Shown here: positions 12,625-27,600 of the stretch, piece after piece
Numbering within the stretch: position 1 is the stretch's first letter
Layout: every line of letters starts with the position of its first letter
DNA from: Diplonema papillatum
Taxonomy: Eukaryota > Euglenozoa > Diplonemea > Diplonemida > Diplonemidae
Direction of reading: 5' to 3'
Assembly (NCBI GenBank): GCA_030068145.1
Contig: JAPJBO010000225.1
Location: 124,001-188,000, forward strand
Length of the DNA stretch: 64,000 nucleotides
The notes under the pieces: model-generated
What the model was told of the DNA's origin: nothing
The model's database searches: none
What the model saw: the letters and a program-made list of their open reading frames with translations, nothing else
Made by a program: the position numbers and the translations under genes

Positions 12625-15600
12625 AACCTTTTCCTCAACCTCGATCAGATGTTCGTGGTGTTCGTCGATGACGCGAACATGCCGATCAAGGAGCAGTACG
12701 GTGCGCAGCCGCCGATTGAGCTGCTGCGGCAGTTTTTGGACCACGCAGGGTTCTACAACTTCATGCCGCCCATCAAGTACAACGAAGTCATTGACGTCCT
12801 CCTGCTCTGCTCCATGGGCCCGCCGGGCGGCGGCCGGCAGAGCGTCTCGAGCCGGTTCCTGCGGCACTTCAACCACATCGCGTTCACGGAGTTGGACGAC
12901 GACTCGATGATGCTCATCTTCAAGACCATCATGGCCACCCGGTTCGCGTCCGCCGGCATGTCCGCCGACATAGTGACTGCCGTAGAGGCCATCGTCGCGT
13001 CAGCCATCGAAGTCTTCTCGTTCGCGTGCAAAAACTTCCTCCCGACCCCGAACCACGTGCACTACACTTTCAACCTGCGCGACATCTCGAAAGTGTTCAC
13101 TTTGATATACGAAGTCGAACCCAAGGTTATTAAATCGGTCAACGACCTGTATAAGCTTTGGGTCCACGAGAGCATCCGGGTGTACAAGGATCGTCTGATA
13201 TGCGAAGCGGATAGAGGCGTGTTGGAAGGTGAGTTGGACAGAGTGTGCAAGGAGAGATTCGGAGCCGAGGGCGGGCTGAAGGAGTTAGTCACGGCGGAGA
13301 GGCTGGTGTACGGGGATTTCATGGTGCCCGACATCGAGAGCCGCGTGTACGAGGAGGTGACGGACATGCACGCCTTTGTCACCAGCATCTCGCAGTTCTT
13401 GCAGGACTACAACGAGACAGCGGACTCCGTGCGACCGCCGATGCCGCTGGTGATCTTTCTAGACGCCGCGGAGCACGTGTCGCGGATATCGCGTGTCTTG
13501 CACATGCCGAGCGGTCATGCGTTGCTGCTCGGAGTTGGAGGGTCGGGCAGGCGCTCTTTGACAAGACTCGCCGCGTACATTGCAGAGCTCGAAGTGTTTT
13601 CTTTGGAGATCACGAAGTCGTTCACAATGAACGATTGGAAGGACGCACTCCGTCGGTTGATGATGGACGCGGGGATGGAAGACAAGGGTACCGTGTTTTT
13701 GTTCACGGACACGCAGATCGTCAAGCCGCTGTTCATGGAGGACGTTGCATCGCTGCTGGGCACTGCGGACGTGCCGAACTTGTTCGAAGGCGTCGACTTG
13801 GACAACATCTACAACTACTTCCGGTCGATCTGCCAGGCCGAGCGCCTGCCGACGACGAAGCTGTCCATGTACTCCCGCTTCGTGAAGCAAGTCCGGCGCA
13901 ACGTGCATATCGTCCTCGCCTTTTCGCCTCTGGGCGAGGCGTTTCGAACGCGCATGCGCCAGTTCCCGTCGTTGAGCAACTGCTGCACCATCGACTGGTA
14001 CGACCCGTGGCCCGAAGAGGCCCTGTACTCGGTCGCCAACGACACGTTGCTTAAAGCCAACTGTCAAGTCTCTGCCGACCACGAACTTCGGGTGTGCCCA
14101 CTGCTTTTTTTTTGCGTACTAAACCACAAATAAATGCTAAAAAATCGGTAGTTGGCAGCGTACTACGTGAAACTTACCAAAGCAGGTGACTTCTGCTCGT
14201 GCGCACAAACAAAAAAGGGAACGCAAAATTCCCCCACCAAGGAAGACCTGGACTTGACCCAGGTGAAGTGGAAAGACGTCCCCGATCCGGAGGAGCCTAT
14301 CGGACCGAACAAGGCAGTGCCGGGGGAACGATGCGTGTTCTACCCGAATTGGTGTATAAGCACCTGCTTTGTAGGAAATACTTGAGGAGACTGACGAAAT
14401 AGTTGACAACCGATGCGCCGTACCGAAAAAGCAGGACCGACCCGTGATCCAAAAACCGATGAGTGAGAGTGACACGGCCGTACTTCGCTTCACACGCTAC
14501 CCACTACCCACAAGCCATGAACTTAACGCACACACCCACACAGGACACCGTTTTCAGAATGTTCTCGATCCTCCATCAGAGTGCGAAGGACCTCACCGAC
14601 GTGTTCTACGCGGTATGCGGAATACCAATTCTGTCGCCGCTCCCCGCTCTAGTCGACGATTTCCACCCCCTTCTGGGTTAAACCGCGGTCAACGTTCCTT
14701 TTTAGCTGCAACCATTATGCTATCGGAGGAGGCAGTTAGGTGCTGGTTGTCGCATCCTCCTTTTAAACACACAGGAGCGTCGGCGGATCACGTACGTGAC
14801 GCCCACGTCGTACCTGGGGCTGCTCGAGGCGTTCCAGCAGATGCTGGCGGAGCAACGGAAGGAGATCACGCAGAACAAGCAGCGGCTGCAGAACGGGCTG
14901 ACGAAGTTGAAGGTCACCGAGGACCAGGTCAGCGAGCTGCAGGCGACGCTGAAGGCGCGGCAGCCGGAGCTGGTCAAGACGCAGCAGGAGGTCCAGGTGA
15001 TGATGGAGCAGATCTCGATCGACAAGGCCGAAGCGGACGTCGCGCGCGAGGGCGCGAAGTCCGAGGAAACCGCCGCCTCCGAAAAAGCCGCTATCTGCTC
15101 CGGCATCAAGAAGTCGGCTGAGGAGATGCTCGCCGAGGCGCTCCCGGCACTCGACGAAGCGAAGAAGGTGCTGCGGAACCTGAAGGTGCGCGACCTGCAG
15201 GAAGTCGGCAAATACTCGGCCCCGCCCGCCGGCGTCCTGCTGGTGATGCAGGCCGTGCTGACCGTCAAGGGCAGGGGCCCGAACAAGGTGACCAAGGGCG
15301 GCCAAAAAGAGGAGGACTGGTGGGGGCCGTCGCGCGAGGAGCTCCGCGACGCGTCCGGCCTGCACGAGTTCATGCTCGCGTACGAGGCCGAGAAGATGTC
15401 GAAGGCGCTCGTGACCTCCCTCCAGAAGTTCATCGACGACGAGAAGTTCTCCCCCAGCGAGGTGAAGAAAGTGTCGGTCCCGTGCGCCGGCATGAGCCAG
15501 TGGGTCCACGCCATGTACAAATACTACCACGTCAACCTCGAAGTCGAGCCGAAGCGGAAAGAGCTCACCGGAGCCGAAGCAGAGCTGCAGGTAGTCGAAG

Positions 15601-18600
15601 AAGCGCTCGCTGTAACCCGCCAGAAACTCGACGCCGTCGAATCCAAAATAGCCGACTTGCAGGCCAACTTTGACAGCGCAGTCGCCAAGCAGCGGGACCT
15701 CCAAGCCGAAGTCGCGCAGACGGAAGCCCGCTTGGATCGCGCCGCTCGGTTGATCGACGGCCTGTCGGGCGAGAAGGGCCGCTGGGTCGAACTCGTCGCC
15801 ATGTACGAACAGCAGGAGCTGTCGATCCTGGGCGACGTTTTGATCGCGTCCGGCTGCGTCGCGTATCTGGGCCCGTACACCTCGGAATACCGCACCCGGT
15901 ACGTGCAAAAATGGTGCGCGGAACTTGACGCGCACAAGCTTCCCCGTTCTGAAAACTGCAGCCTGATCCGGACCTGCGGAGATCCCGTGGCCATCCAGCA
16001 GTGGGGGATCCAAGGGTTGCCGAGCGACAGTCTGTCGACTGAAAACGCGATCATCCTCAGCAAGACGTCGCGGTGGCCGCTGATGATCGACCCGCAGGGC
16101 CAGGCGAACGCCTGGATCAAGAACATGGAGGGGAAAGGCAACACCGCCTCTGGCGCCCCGCCCTTGGTCGTCTGCAAGGTGACCGACCCGAAGTACGCGC
16201 AGTCGCTGGAAACGGCGATCCGGCTCGGCGCTTCGTGCCTGATGGAGAACCTGGGCGAGGACTTGGACCCGCTGCTGGAGCCCGTCCTCCTCAAGCAAAC
16301 CTACCTGGCCGGCAGCACGGTCATGATGAAGCTCGGGGAAAACGCGATTCCCTACGACGACCGGTTCAAGCTTTTCATGACCACGAAGCTCCCGAACCCG
16401 CACTACACCCCGGAAACCTCTGTGAAGGTTTCGTTGCTAAACTTCTTCATCACCCCCGGCGGCCTCGAAGACCAATTGCTGGGCAAGCTGGTCGGAAAGG
16501 AGAGGAAGGACTTGGAGGACCAGAAGAACAACCTCACCCGGCAGAACGCGGCCATGATGAAAGAACTAAAAGACTTGCAAGCTTTGATCTTGAAGATGCT
16601 GCAGGAGTGCGAGGGCGAAATCTTGGACAATGAGGAGCTCATCGAGACGCTCGAAAAGTCAAAGGTGAAGTCCATCGAGATCAACAAGGCAGTCGAGGAG
16701 GCGAAAGAGACGGAAGTCGTGATCGACGTCACGCGGAACAAGTACCGCCCCGTTGCCTTCCGCGCCGCCATCCTCTTCTTCTGCGTTGCCGCGCTTGCTG
16801 CGGTTGATCCGATGTATCAATACTCTCTGACGTGGTTCATGAACTTGTTCATGAACGCGATCGAAAAAGCGGAGCAAGACTCGGATCTCGAGCAGCGCCT
16901 GACCAACCTGCTCGAGTTCTTCACATTCGGCTTCTACACCAACGTGTGCCGCTCGCTGTTCGAACGACACAAGCTAATGTTCTCGTTCTCCCTGTGCACG
17001 ACGATCATCCGCGAGCAAGGAAACGTCGATGCTTTAGAATATCGATACCTACTCACCGGCACAACGGGTACCGGGGGCAACGCCACGAATCCAGCACCTG
17101 ACTGGATTACCAGTGGCATGTGGCAGGACGTGCAGTTCGTAGCAAGCACGTTGGATGCCTTCGCCGGGTTCGACGCTCACTTCGCGCAGGAGCATGAGTA
17201 TTACAAGTCGGTGTTTGACTCTGCGGACCCGCACTTGGAACCGATGCACGCTGATTTCGAGTCCAAAATGACACCGCTCATGCGGCTGGTCTTCGTGCGC
17301 GTCCTGCGGGCGGACAAGGTCGTCCTTGCCATACAGAAGTTCATCACAACGTATCTCCCGGAAAAGTACATTATCGCACCGACTTTCGACCTCGAGTATG
17401 CACCCCCCCCCCCCCTCCCCTGTGACGAGCTACGAACAGCCGCCTGACAAACCAGACTCACACCGCAGTCCTGTCTGCAGACACTCAGGTTCCACGCTGA
17501 TGATGGTCCGCCTTATGTGTCCGTGGCTTAAAGGACCGAAACACGGCGCAGACGGGACCAGTGCGGTGTTGAGCACATACCCATTCCAAGCACGTTCTTG
17601 CAATCCCCCCCCCCCCCCCCCCGCTAGTCCCTCAAGGTTTCATGCCCTACCTGCGGAGTCTTACACTCCCCGTGACCCCTTTACCCTTTTCCTTTTCCCT
17701 TTTCTACTTTACACTCTCTTCGAAGAAGACTTGATGCTAGCATCAAACATGCAGGAGAGGCAGTGTCCTGCCTAAACATTAATCTAAGTTTTTCCCCCCT
17801 ATCTTATTCGCTTGCCTCACCACCAGTGACAATCAGGGCGGGGGTCCTGAGGTTTTTAACTGATTGCTCAGACACAGTTGTAGGGGCCTCCTCCCCGTGA
17901 CGGATTCGCCTGTGGGTAGCACGGGTGATCCTGGCTGTACCGCTGTCCTGTCTGCAGACACTCAGGTTCCGCGCTGATGATGGTCTGCCTTCGGTGACCG
18001 CGGGACCAGTGTGGTGTTGAGCACATATCCATTCAAAGCACGTTCTTGCAATCCCCCCCTTCCTACTTGCTGTGTCACCCGCCCTCCTTCCACGAATAAT
18101 CCAAACCAAACCAGGTCGTCGTATAAAGACTCCGACGCCGCGACACCCCTCATCTTCGTACTGTCGACCGGTGCAGACCCGATGGACGAGCTACAGAAGT
18201 TCGCGGCAAAAATGCGGATGCAGAACAAGATGCACCCGATATCGCTGGGACAAGGGCAAGGGCCGCGGGCGCAGGCGTTGATGCAAAGCGGGATGGAAAG
18301 AGGCACGTGGGTGGTGCTGCAGAACTGCCACTTGGCCACCAGTTGGATGCCGAAGCTCGAGTCGATCGTCGAGGGGTTCAACCCGGAAACGATGAAGAGG
18401 GAGTTCAGGCTGTGGCTGACGTCAATGCCGTCCAAAACGTTCCCTGTGAGCGTGCTGCAGGTCGGCGTCAAAATGACCAACGAGCCGCCGAAGGGGATCC
18501 GCGCCAACATGACGAGAAGCTACACCGGCTTTACCGACGAGTGGCTCGACAGCAGCTGCAAACCCGAAGAGTTCAAACGCCTCCTCTTTTCCTTGTCGCT

Positions 18601-21600
18601 GTTCCACGCAGTGATTCAGGACAGGCGCGTCTTCGGCTCGCTGGGCTTTAACATCCCCTACGAGTTCAACGACTCCGACTTGAAATGCTGCAATAGGCAG
18701 CTGCATAAGTTCATCGATATGTACGATGAGGTCCCCTTCCCGGTACTGCACTTCCTCACGGGGCAAGTCAACTACGGCGGAAGGGTAACCGACGATTGGG
18801 ACCGGAGATGCTTGATGACGCTGTTGGATGACTACATGACCGCCAAGGTGTTAGAGGAAGGCTATTTCTTCAGTGCGAGCGGGACGTACACAACGCTCGT
18901 AGCGGGGAATAAACAGTACTACTTAGGTTTTCTGGAGACGCGGCCGCTGAACGTAAAGCCCGAGATGTTCGGCCTGCACGAGAACGCAGACATCACCAGC
19001 GCCAGGACGCAGACGTTCTTGCTGCTGGAGCTTTTGCTGTCCCTCGAGACTGGAGCTGCGTCTGTGGGGGGGAAGAGCAGAGAAGAGCTGCTCGGGGAGA
19101 CCGCGGCAGGGATTCTGTCGAGGACGCCGCCTGAATTCGACACGCGGGCATTCTCCGAAAAGTTCCCGGTGCTGTACGAGCAGAGCATGAACACGGTGCT
19201 GGTGCAAGAGGCCGTCCGTTACAACAAACTGCTCAAAGTCACCGCTAAGTCCCTCGCAGACTTCACGCGAGCCCTGCGAGGTGAGGTTGTCATGGCTGCG
19301 GACCTCGAGGAAATGGGCAATTCCATCTTCGCAAACCAGGTATTCAGTCGTCTACACAGTGTACAGAATTACTCCAGACAACCATAACCGTAACTGTAAT
19401 GAGATTCTTTGCGGAGGACCCTTGATGGCACGCTGCAGATCTGCTGGACGCGGTTTGGCCAGTCCGCCTACCGCCTTCTGCCTTTCTTAATCAACAAGGT
19501 GCCTGGCCGGTGCTGGTCTTTTAGATTCGAAGAGTTGTTACTCAGAAAAGCCAGGCGTTTGGGGGAAAGTGGACTCCCATCTGGGTAATGTGTCAGAGAA
19601 CACATTAGTGGGGGGGGCTCCACACAGCGGGCTCCCATTAAAGCGTCAAGCTCAAAATGTAGGTCCGCGGCGAGAAAGTCATACAACTGGTTTTCATGCA
19701 ATCAATTCTCTCAGTACCGTGGGGTCCCGTGCACCCGTACACTTTCGCGTTGTCTGTCCCCACAGTTTTCGATTCGTCACGGACTTCGGGATTCCGAGTG
19801 TCTTGTTTGGGACGAGCGAAAGGAGCCTCCGTTTCATAATGAGAAGCCCAAACAGACGCTTTCACCGGTGAAAGGTAACTGCGTACAATACGGAAGAGTT
19901 GAAAGTGGAACATGCGAGTTTGTCATTGGCGTAATATCAACGACAACTTTCTTGGGTTTGCAATGCATACCCCGCAGAAACTCATCTTGCACGAGCACGG
20001 GTGACAGTGCCAGGACTCCGGCCATTCGCCTCTTGGTCCTCGCAATGCTGCGACTTACCTTTGCTCATGAAGTTCTGCGGAGCTGCAGAGGGAACGTGAG
20101 TGTTCGTGCACACTTAGAGACTGTCGCAAACGCCCCATTCAAATTTAGACTGTCGCAAACGCCCCAATCAATTTTAGATGGTTCACTGAAACGAGAAGAG
20201 TGCAGAGCTCCAGTACGCCAGTTTCCAGCATAACGGAACTGCACTAAATACGTGAACACGGCGGGTGCCACGATGCCCTCCACGTGCGTGCGGTGTCCTC
20301 TTTTCCTGAAAGAAATATAAAATGAAGCAGCGTTAAAAGAAGTGGTGAATCAGGCAACCGGATCTTTTACCTTATCGCACACCATCACTGATAGGTTGGG
20401 GCTAATCCGTTACGTCGCTTGCCAGGCAAGCTTCGACTCTGGAAATGCTTCAGACTTTTTGCACCACTCTTCTCTTGTTGTTACGCTGGCGCACAAAGCG
20501 CCGCCATTCTGCTACCATTCTGAAGTCTTTCTACCACCACCACGCACCGTTCAGGTACCGGCCAAATGGGCCGCGGCAGCGTACCCATCGCTCAAGACGC
20601 TGTCGAACTGGTTCGAAGATCTCTTGCTTCGCGTGAAGTTCATTAGAGTATGCCTGCACACATTTCTCCCATCTCAACCAGTGTGGCAGAGAGTCCGATT
20701 CCCGGAAGTTTACTAGCAACATGCCGCGTCGTCCAGCCGTTTTCAATGCTCGTACTGTTGACCATTTTTAACGAAATAATCAAGTAACTTCAACTCCACA
20801 GTCTGTGAATCACTAGCAACACTTGAAAATGACAAGCATGGGTTTTGACATACCGTAAACGGGAATAAGTTGGATCGGACGAAACGGTCCAACTCACCTG
20901 TTTTGGGCTCTCGCGGTCCAACTTTTTTCGGGAAGTCCTGTGTGCTTGGAGACATTTTGTGACTGGCCACTGAACAGCACTCGCTTCACCTCTGTAGTTT
21001 GGAAGTCGCGCATGAGCCCGCCGCCAGGAGAGTTCTAGACCGCTGTGTCCATCCAGCAACTCGCAACGAAGCACCCTGGCCATGGCCCTGTGGTAGGCAA
21101 TCACAAGCTCTTCCTTGCGTGGAAGGATGTTTGATCGCGACCGTAGTTCGCGATATTTTTCCTGTGGAGTGCGAAACCTTGCCGTGGTGAAGTGCTACAT
21201 CCTGTGCCTTGTTCTTGTCGCGCACTTCTGCTTGGATCGCCAACGCCTGCTTGTTTGTCACCGCACCGTTTCCCTCATGCCCCTCGGCCCAACCCCGCCT
21301 AAGTGGAAACGTGCCTGGGCGGAAATATGTTGGACCGGACAGCTGGTCCAGCTGTTTTGGTCGTCGCGCGGTCCAACTTTTGTCCGGTCCAACGTTTTTC
21401 TGCGCAGGGTCACGTGTGGCCCTATTTACGCTCTTTTTGGGCAAAATCCAAGATCCTATTTATTTACGTTTTTTTCCGCCTGTTTTTGCACCCGTTCTGG
21501 ATCGTAGCTACACTGAGAGAGTGAAAGATTTCGGACGGAGGAATGTCGGACTCTTCGCGCTTTCGCTTTCTTTCTGTCGTCTGTGCTAAGGAGGTTGTAC

Positions 21601-24600
21601 CAGCACTGCCGCTAAGATCATCACCATCATCACAATCGGAATGGGAACCGATAGTTTTTCCACTTTGGGGCCATTCGCCCGTCCATTTTTTTCGAAAAAG
21701 CACAATTTTCTGTGCGGTTTTTTGCTGTTTTCCGCAATTTTCGGTCGTCCCCTGCGAGTTTCGAGCGAATTCGACATGAAAAAAAAAATTTTTTTTCCAC
21801 CTGCCCGCCGACTTTTCTACACTGCTTGTAGGCTACTTTTCTTCACTGTGGGCGGACTTTTCTTCACTGTGGGCGGACTTTTCTTCACTGTGGGCGGACT
21901 TTTCTTCACTGTGGGCGGACTTTTCTTCACTGTAGACATTTTTGGTTTTCCGTCGCAATTCCGACACAATTCCGGCACTTCCAACACGATCTCAGGGTGA
22001 GGATGCCAAAGACAAAGGAAGATGTTGCGAAACTCGCCGCCGAAGCTCGGGAAAACGAGTTGCTGGGCACGGCGAGCCAGGCAAAGTACGAACAGCGCTA
22101 CACTGGCCTGATCTCGTGCACGAGAACCTTGCGCCGGATCTGGGCAAAGGACCCAAAGGTCCTGTGCCACAAGCCGTGCCCACGGTCGTGCACAACATTA
22201 CAGTAGGCAGCGGTGCCGTACTGAACTTCAGCACTCAAGACGCATCCAGGTGCAGCGTTCATTTAACACTGACTCGTGCTCTTCTTCGAGTAGATCAGTG
22301 TGCACTCCAAACCCTTGTTTCTTCTTTCATCACAGATCAGGCGTACGCAAATACGGCATCTGTCGCATCGTTCTTGTCCCTAAAAGTAGCCTCTCGCAGT
22401 GTGTCAAAGTTGTCTGGCAGGTGGAAAAGCCATCTTCTTGCCTCGGGGGCCCTCGTGGCAATCCGGAAAACTCTCGTGCAAGAAAACAACTTTTCTCTCG
22501 GGCAAAAAATAGCTATTTTTTGAGCTACCACGAGCTACCAGAGCTACCAGTAGCTGGTAGCTAGCTACCAGCTACCGTAGCTGGCCCCCACACTGCCCGG
22601 ACCCCCCCAGACCCACCGAGTGCGGGAAAAGTTTGGCGCTGGTACCCGAGTGGGCGCCCCCCCCGCCGCCCCCCGGCGAAGCAAAAGTTCGGGCGGAGCT
22701 AAGTTCTGGTGAAGCTCAGTTCGGACGATAATGAGTTCGAGTGATCCTAAGTTCGGGCGGAGCTAAGTTCTGGTGAAGCAAAGTTCGGGCGCAGCTGAGT
22801 TCGGGCGAAGCAACGCTCGGGCGAAGTTAAGTTCTGGTACGGGCGCAGCTGAGTTCGGACGAAGCAAAGTTCGCACGAAGCTGAGTTCTGGTGAAGCAAA
22901 GTTCGGTTCTCGTAGCAAGTTTGGCCTGTGATGGCAAGCTCGGCCGCCCGACTCCGTTTCCCGGGGTGACCCAAATACCGCGAGATACTGAGAAACTCCG
23001 CCAAAAACGCAATTTTCGGGCACATTTGACCCCGAAACGCAACAAACCTCGAAAACAATCTTCGACCGGAAAAATGTCATGGGCGGGGTTCGAACCCGGA
23101 CTCACCGGCCTGAAGGTCGGCGCCCGGTCACTCTGCCACCCGCATACCTTCTGCGAGGAAAAAAAAAGCTTGCCCGGCTCTTTCCAAAAACACTTTTTTC
23201 ATGAAGAAAAGCCGGGTTGGCCATAGCTGTCAGCCACAAGGTTGCCACATTGTGGCCCCATTTAGCCACAAAGTAGCCACAAACCTTGTGGCTACCTTTG
23301 TGGCTAATTATGCAAAATTTTGGTATCACGGAAAACCGCGTGGAACTAGCTTTTTCGGCCAGAAAATGCATCTGAAAAACATTTTCTGATGATTTTGACA
23401 GGTTTTTGGGCCAGCATTTTGGTGAGCTGCTTCACCCTGGGCTCGGCATCCTGGTTGCGCACCCTGGGGTACCATTGGTAAACGGATTACTAAAACTCTA
23501 CTGCTACTAAAGTAGTAGTAGGCATTATGCACACAGAATCGTGCATAATTCAGGTTAGCGAGAGTGACAGACCCGTTCTACTTGCACAGCGCTTACCATT
23601 TCTGTCCTAAAACCCTCTGAGAGGGCCTCTCAACCAGCGACCGGCGCTCTCCGAGCCTCTTCAATGACCCCAGAGGAGGAGTGGGAGAGAGCGGCAACCA
23701 ATACCGCCGCAGCCAATCAGATTTGAATGATGCTAGAAAGCTGCAAAGAAAAGTGTCAGCCGTCTGATAATAGTCAGGAGCTGGCGGATGGTGACTGAGC
23801 TTGAGCTCCCTGCCGCGGGCCTGCGGCTCGTGCTGCCCGGCAGGCTGGGACCGGTATTGTCGGAAAGTCAGCCACCAGAAGCCATTTCCCTTGTGCCCTG
23901 GCTGGGGTGCTACAGGAGCCCGCGAGGAATTTCCAAGACGTGTGAGAGATTGCCCCCGCTACTTTTCTCGGATACTTTTTCATGGCTCCTTCTTGAACTC
24001 TTTCGGACATTGATTGCAACAAGTGTAACAGTGCCACTCAGTAACAGCTGTTGGGTACAGGGAGTCAGTCACACTGTCAGTGTGCTCCTGCTGTACTATG
24101 CCTGCTGCCGTGTAGTTGCGCTCAACGGCCGGCAAGCAAGCAAACTCGCTGGTGACGGGGTAGCTTGCACACCGAGCAGAAGAGCCGTCGTAATTGTGAA
24201 ATGCTCTGCCGTTTGCTGGGTCGTTGCTGTCCTCCTGCGTATCCCAGAATATCAGCGTGCTTTGTCGTCGTTACTAGTAACCTTAGACCACGGTTGTCAC
24301 CAACTGCGTGGTTTGGTCCTTTGGCAGGAAAAGTTGGAGACTATGAACCCCGCAACTGAACGGGTTTGCGGACAAGAGACCCTTTGAACTAAATTGATTC
24401 CTTGCCTGCTCCAAAACCTGTCAACAGAAGCATTGGCAGGTTCGTACTGACTGCTGTCTGAACTATCAACTTCGCTTTCGACGGGTTCGTCTTCCTCCGG
24501 TGCACTCTCCGACTCAAAATGTACTAGAATTATGGCATTGGCATTAGTTTTGCGACCGTGTTGGCACGATGCGGCAGTTTGTTGTTGTTTTCTGAACTTT

Positions 24601-27600
24601 TCAAGCCTTGAATTGCTTCGGTGTTGTACGAAATTACTGATAGAGTTGCCAACGTTCTCGCTGACTCGCGGCTGAGGATAGGGCGAAGCAGCTTATCCAG
24701 ATTCTGGCTCAAAAACCTGTCAAAATCGTCAGAAATTGTGTTTCAGATGCATTTTCTGGCCGAAAAAGCTAGTTCCACGCGGTTTTCCGTGGTACCAAAA
24801 TTTTGCATAATTAGCCACAAAGGTAGCCACAAGGTTTGTGGCTACTTTGTGGCTCCCAATTAGCCACTAGTGGCTATCTTGTGGCTGACAGCTATGGGTT
24901 GGCTCGAATAGAGGCTAGTCACATTGCATGTTCATAGGACCTCCAGTCTCGAAAGATAGCTCGTGAATGGGAATTGACCCGTGCCGGGTGTGTTGCCGCC
25001 TCAGTCAGACAAGTTTGGAACAGTGGAGGGTGGTTGAAAAGGGCTAATTCCCATTCTCGAACACAATTTAACTTTTTGCCCATTCTCGAACACTCGCTAA
25101 CTTTTTGCCCATTCTCGAACACTTTTTAACTTTTTGCCCATTCTCGAACAGTCGCCTAACTTTTTGCCCATTCTCGAACATTGAAAATTGCCCAGGGTGG
25201 GATTCGAACACACCACCCATACATCCAAAAAATCCCAGCCATTTTTGGGTTCGCCATTTCCGATTCCGATTTCCGTCGGATCCGTTCCTCGAACAAGGTG
25301 CCAGCATTGTGGTTGGCTGCTGCGTCCCGGCTCGGTATCCTGGTTGCGCACTGGGCCATTGACACCGCAGACTACGGGTAAACGGTTTTCTAAAGGCATT
25401 GTGCACACAGATTCGTTCATAATTCAGGTATGCGCGAGTGACCAGCCCGTTCTACTTGTAGCGCTTCCTAATTCTGTGCCGAAACCTCTTCAGAATCAGA
25501 GCCACTGTTTTACCACGAGAAGTAGTAACCAGCGACGTCACGAATGACTCCAGAGGAGGAGCGGGAGCATAGCTGTCAGCCACAAGGTAGCCACTAGTGG
25601 CTAATTGGGAGCCACAAAGTAGCCACAAACCTTGTGGCTACCTTTGTGGCTAATTATGCAAAATTTTGATACCCAGGAAAACCACGTGAAACTAGTTTTT
25701 TCGGCCAGAAAATGCATCTAAAACACAATTTCTGATGATTTTAACAGGTTTTTGGGCCCGAATTTGGGTAAGCTGCTTCGCCCTGGCCTCGTATCCTCAG
25801 CCGCGAGTCAGCGGCAACGTTGGCAACTCTATCAGTAACTTCGTACAACACTGCGAGTAATTCAAGGCTTGAAAAGTTCAGAAAACAACAACAAGCTGCT
25901 GCATCTTGCCAACACGGTCGCAGCACCAATGCTAATGCCATAGTTCTGGTACATTTTGAGTCAGAGAGTGCACCGGAGGAAGACGAACCCGTCGAAAGCG
26001 ATGTTGATATTTCAGACCGCAGAGTCAGTACGAAGCTGCCAATGCTTCTGTTGCCAAGTTTTGGAGCAGGCAAGGAATCAATTTAGTTCAAAGGGTCGCT
26101 TGTCCGCAAACCCGTTTCAGTTGCGGGGTGCATAGTCTCCAACTTTTCCTGCTAAAGGACCCAAACCACGCCGGTGACAGCCGTACTAGTAACGGCGATG
26201 CACTGATATTCTAAGATACCCAAGGTTAAACAGGACAGCAACGACCCAGCAAACGGAGCATTTCACAATTACGACAGCTCTTCTACTCGGTGTGCAAGCT
26301 ACCCCGTCACCAGCGAGTTTGCTTGCTTGCTTGCAAAGTGCACAGAGCTCGCAACTTCACACGACAGCAGGCATAGTTACTATGATAGTACAGCAGGAGC
26401 ACACTGACAGTGTGACTGACTCCCTGTAACAGCTGTCACTGAGTGGCACTGTTACACTTGTTGCAATCAGCGTCCGAAAGAGTTCAAGGAGGAGCCAAAG
26501 ATCCGAGAAAAGTAGCGGGGGCAATCTCTCACACGTCTTGGAAATTCCTCGCAGGCTCCTGTAGCACAGGCCCAGCCAAGGCACAAGGGAAAGTTGAAAG
26601 TGACTGACTTGCGACAATACCAGTCCAGCAGGGCAGCACGGGCCGCAGGCCCGCGGCAGGGAGCTCAAGCTCAGTCACCATCCGCCAGCTCCTGACTATT
26701 ATCAGACGGCTGCCACGTTTTCTTTGCAGCTTTCTGGCAGCATTCAAATCTGTTTGGCTGCGGCGGTACTTGCCGCTCTCTCCCACTCCTCCTCTGGGGT
26801 CATTCAAGAGGCTCGGAGAGCGCCGGTCGCTGGTTGAGAGGCCCTCTCAGAGGGTTTCAGGACAGAAATGGTAAGCGCTTTGCAAGTAGAATGGGTCTGT
26901 CACTCTCGCCAACCTGAATTATGCATGATTCTGTGTGCATAATGCCTACTACTACTTTAGTAGCAGTAGCGGTTTAGTAAACCGTTTACCAATGGTACCC
27001 CAGGGTGCGCAACCAGGATGCCGAGCCCAGGGTGTAGCAACTAACCCGTATTCTGGCCCAAAACCCTGTCAAAATCGTCAGAAAACGTGTTTCAGATGCA
27101 TTTTCTGGCCGAAAAAGTTAGTTCCACGCGGTTTTCCGTGATACCAAAATTTTGCATAATTAGCCACAAAGGTAGCCACAAGGTTTGTGGCTACTTTGTG
27201 GCTAAATGGGGCCACAATGTGGCAACCTTGTGGCTGACAGCTATGCCCTGAGCGTGCACACATTCGAGTGACATTGTGACAGAAACGTCCACGTTTTGCT
27301 CCAAGCTTTGGCTCCAAGCTTTGGCTCCAAGCTTTGGCTCCAAGCTTTGGCTCCAAGCTTTGGCTCCAAGCTTTGGCTCCAAGCTTTGGCTCCAAGCTTT
27401 GGCTCCAAGCTTTGGCTCCAAGCTTTGGCTCCAAGCTTTGGCTCCAAGCTTTGGCTCCAAGCTTTGAATCCATGATTTGGGTCCAAGGTTTGTGTTCAAC
27501 TTTTCAAGCTCTAAAGTGTCTTGCAGATCACACCAGTTGCTGACTTCCTTCGTTTTGAAATTTAGCTCTTGTAAGATTTGTTTGCTAATGCTGCACCTGA

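Noticed and set aside
14152-14241. Extension of the micro-exon upstream ([13 protein letters not shown]...).
   Set aside because: The segment resembles a dispersed repeat at about 45555-45625 and has no dynein similarity.
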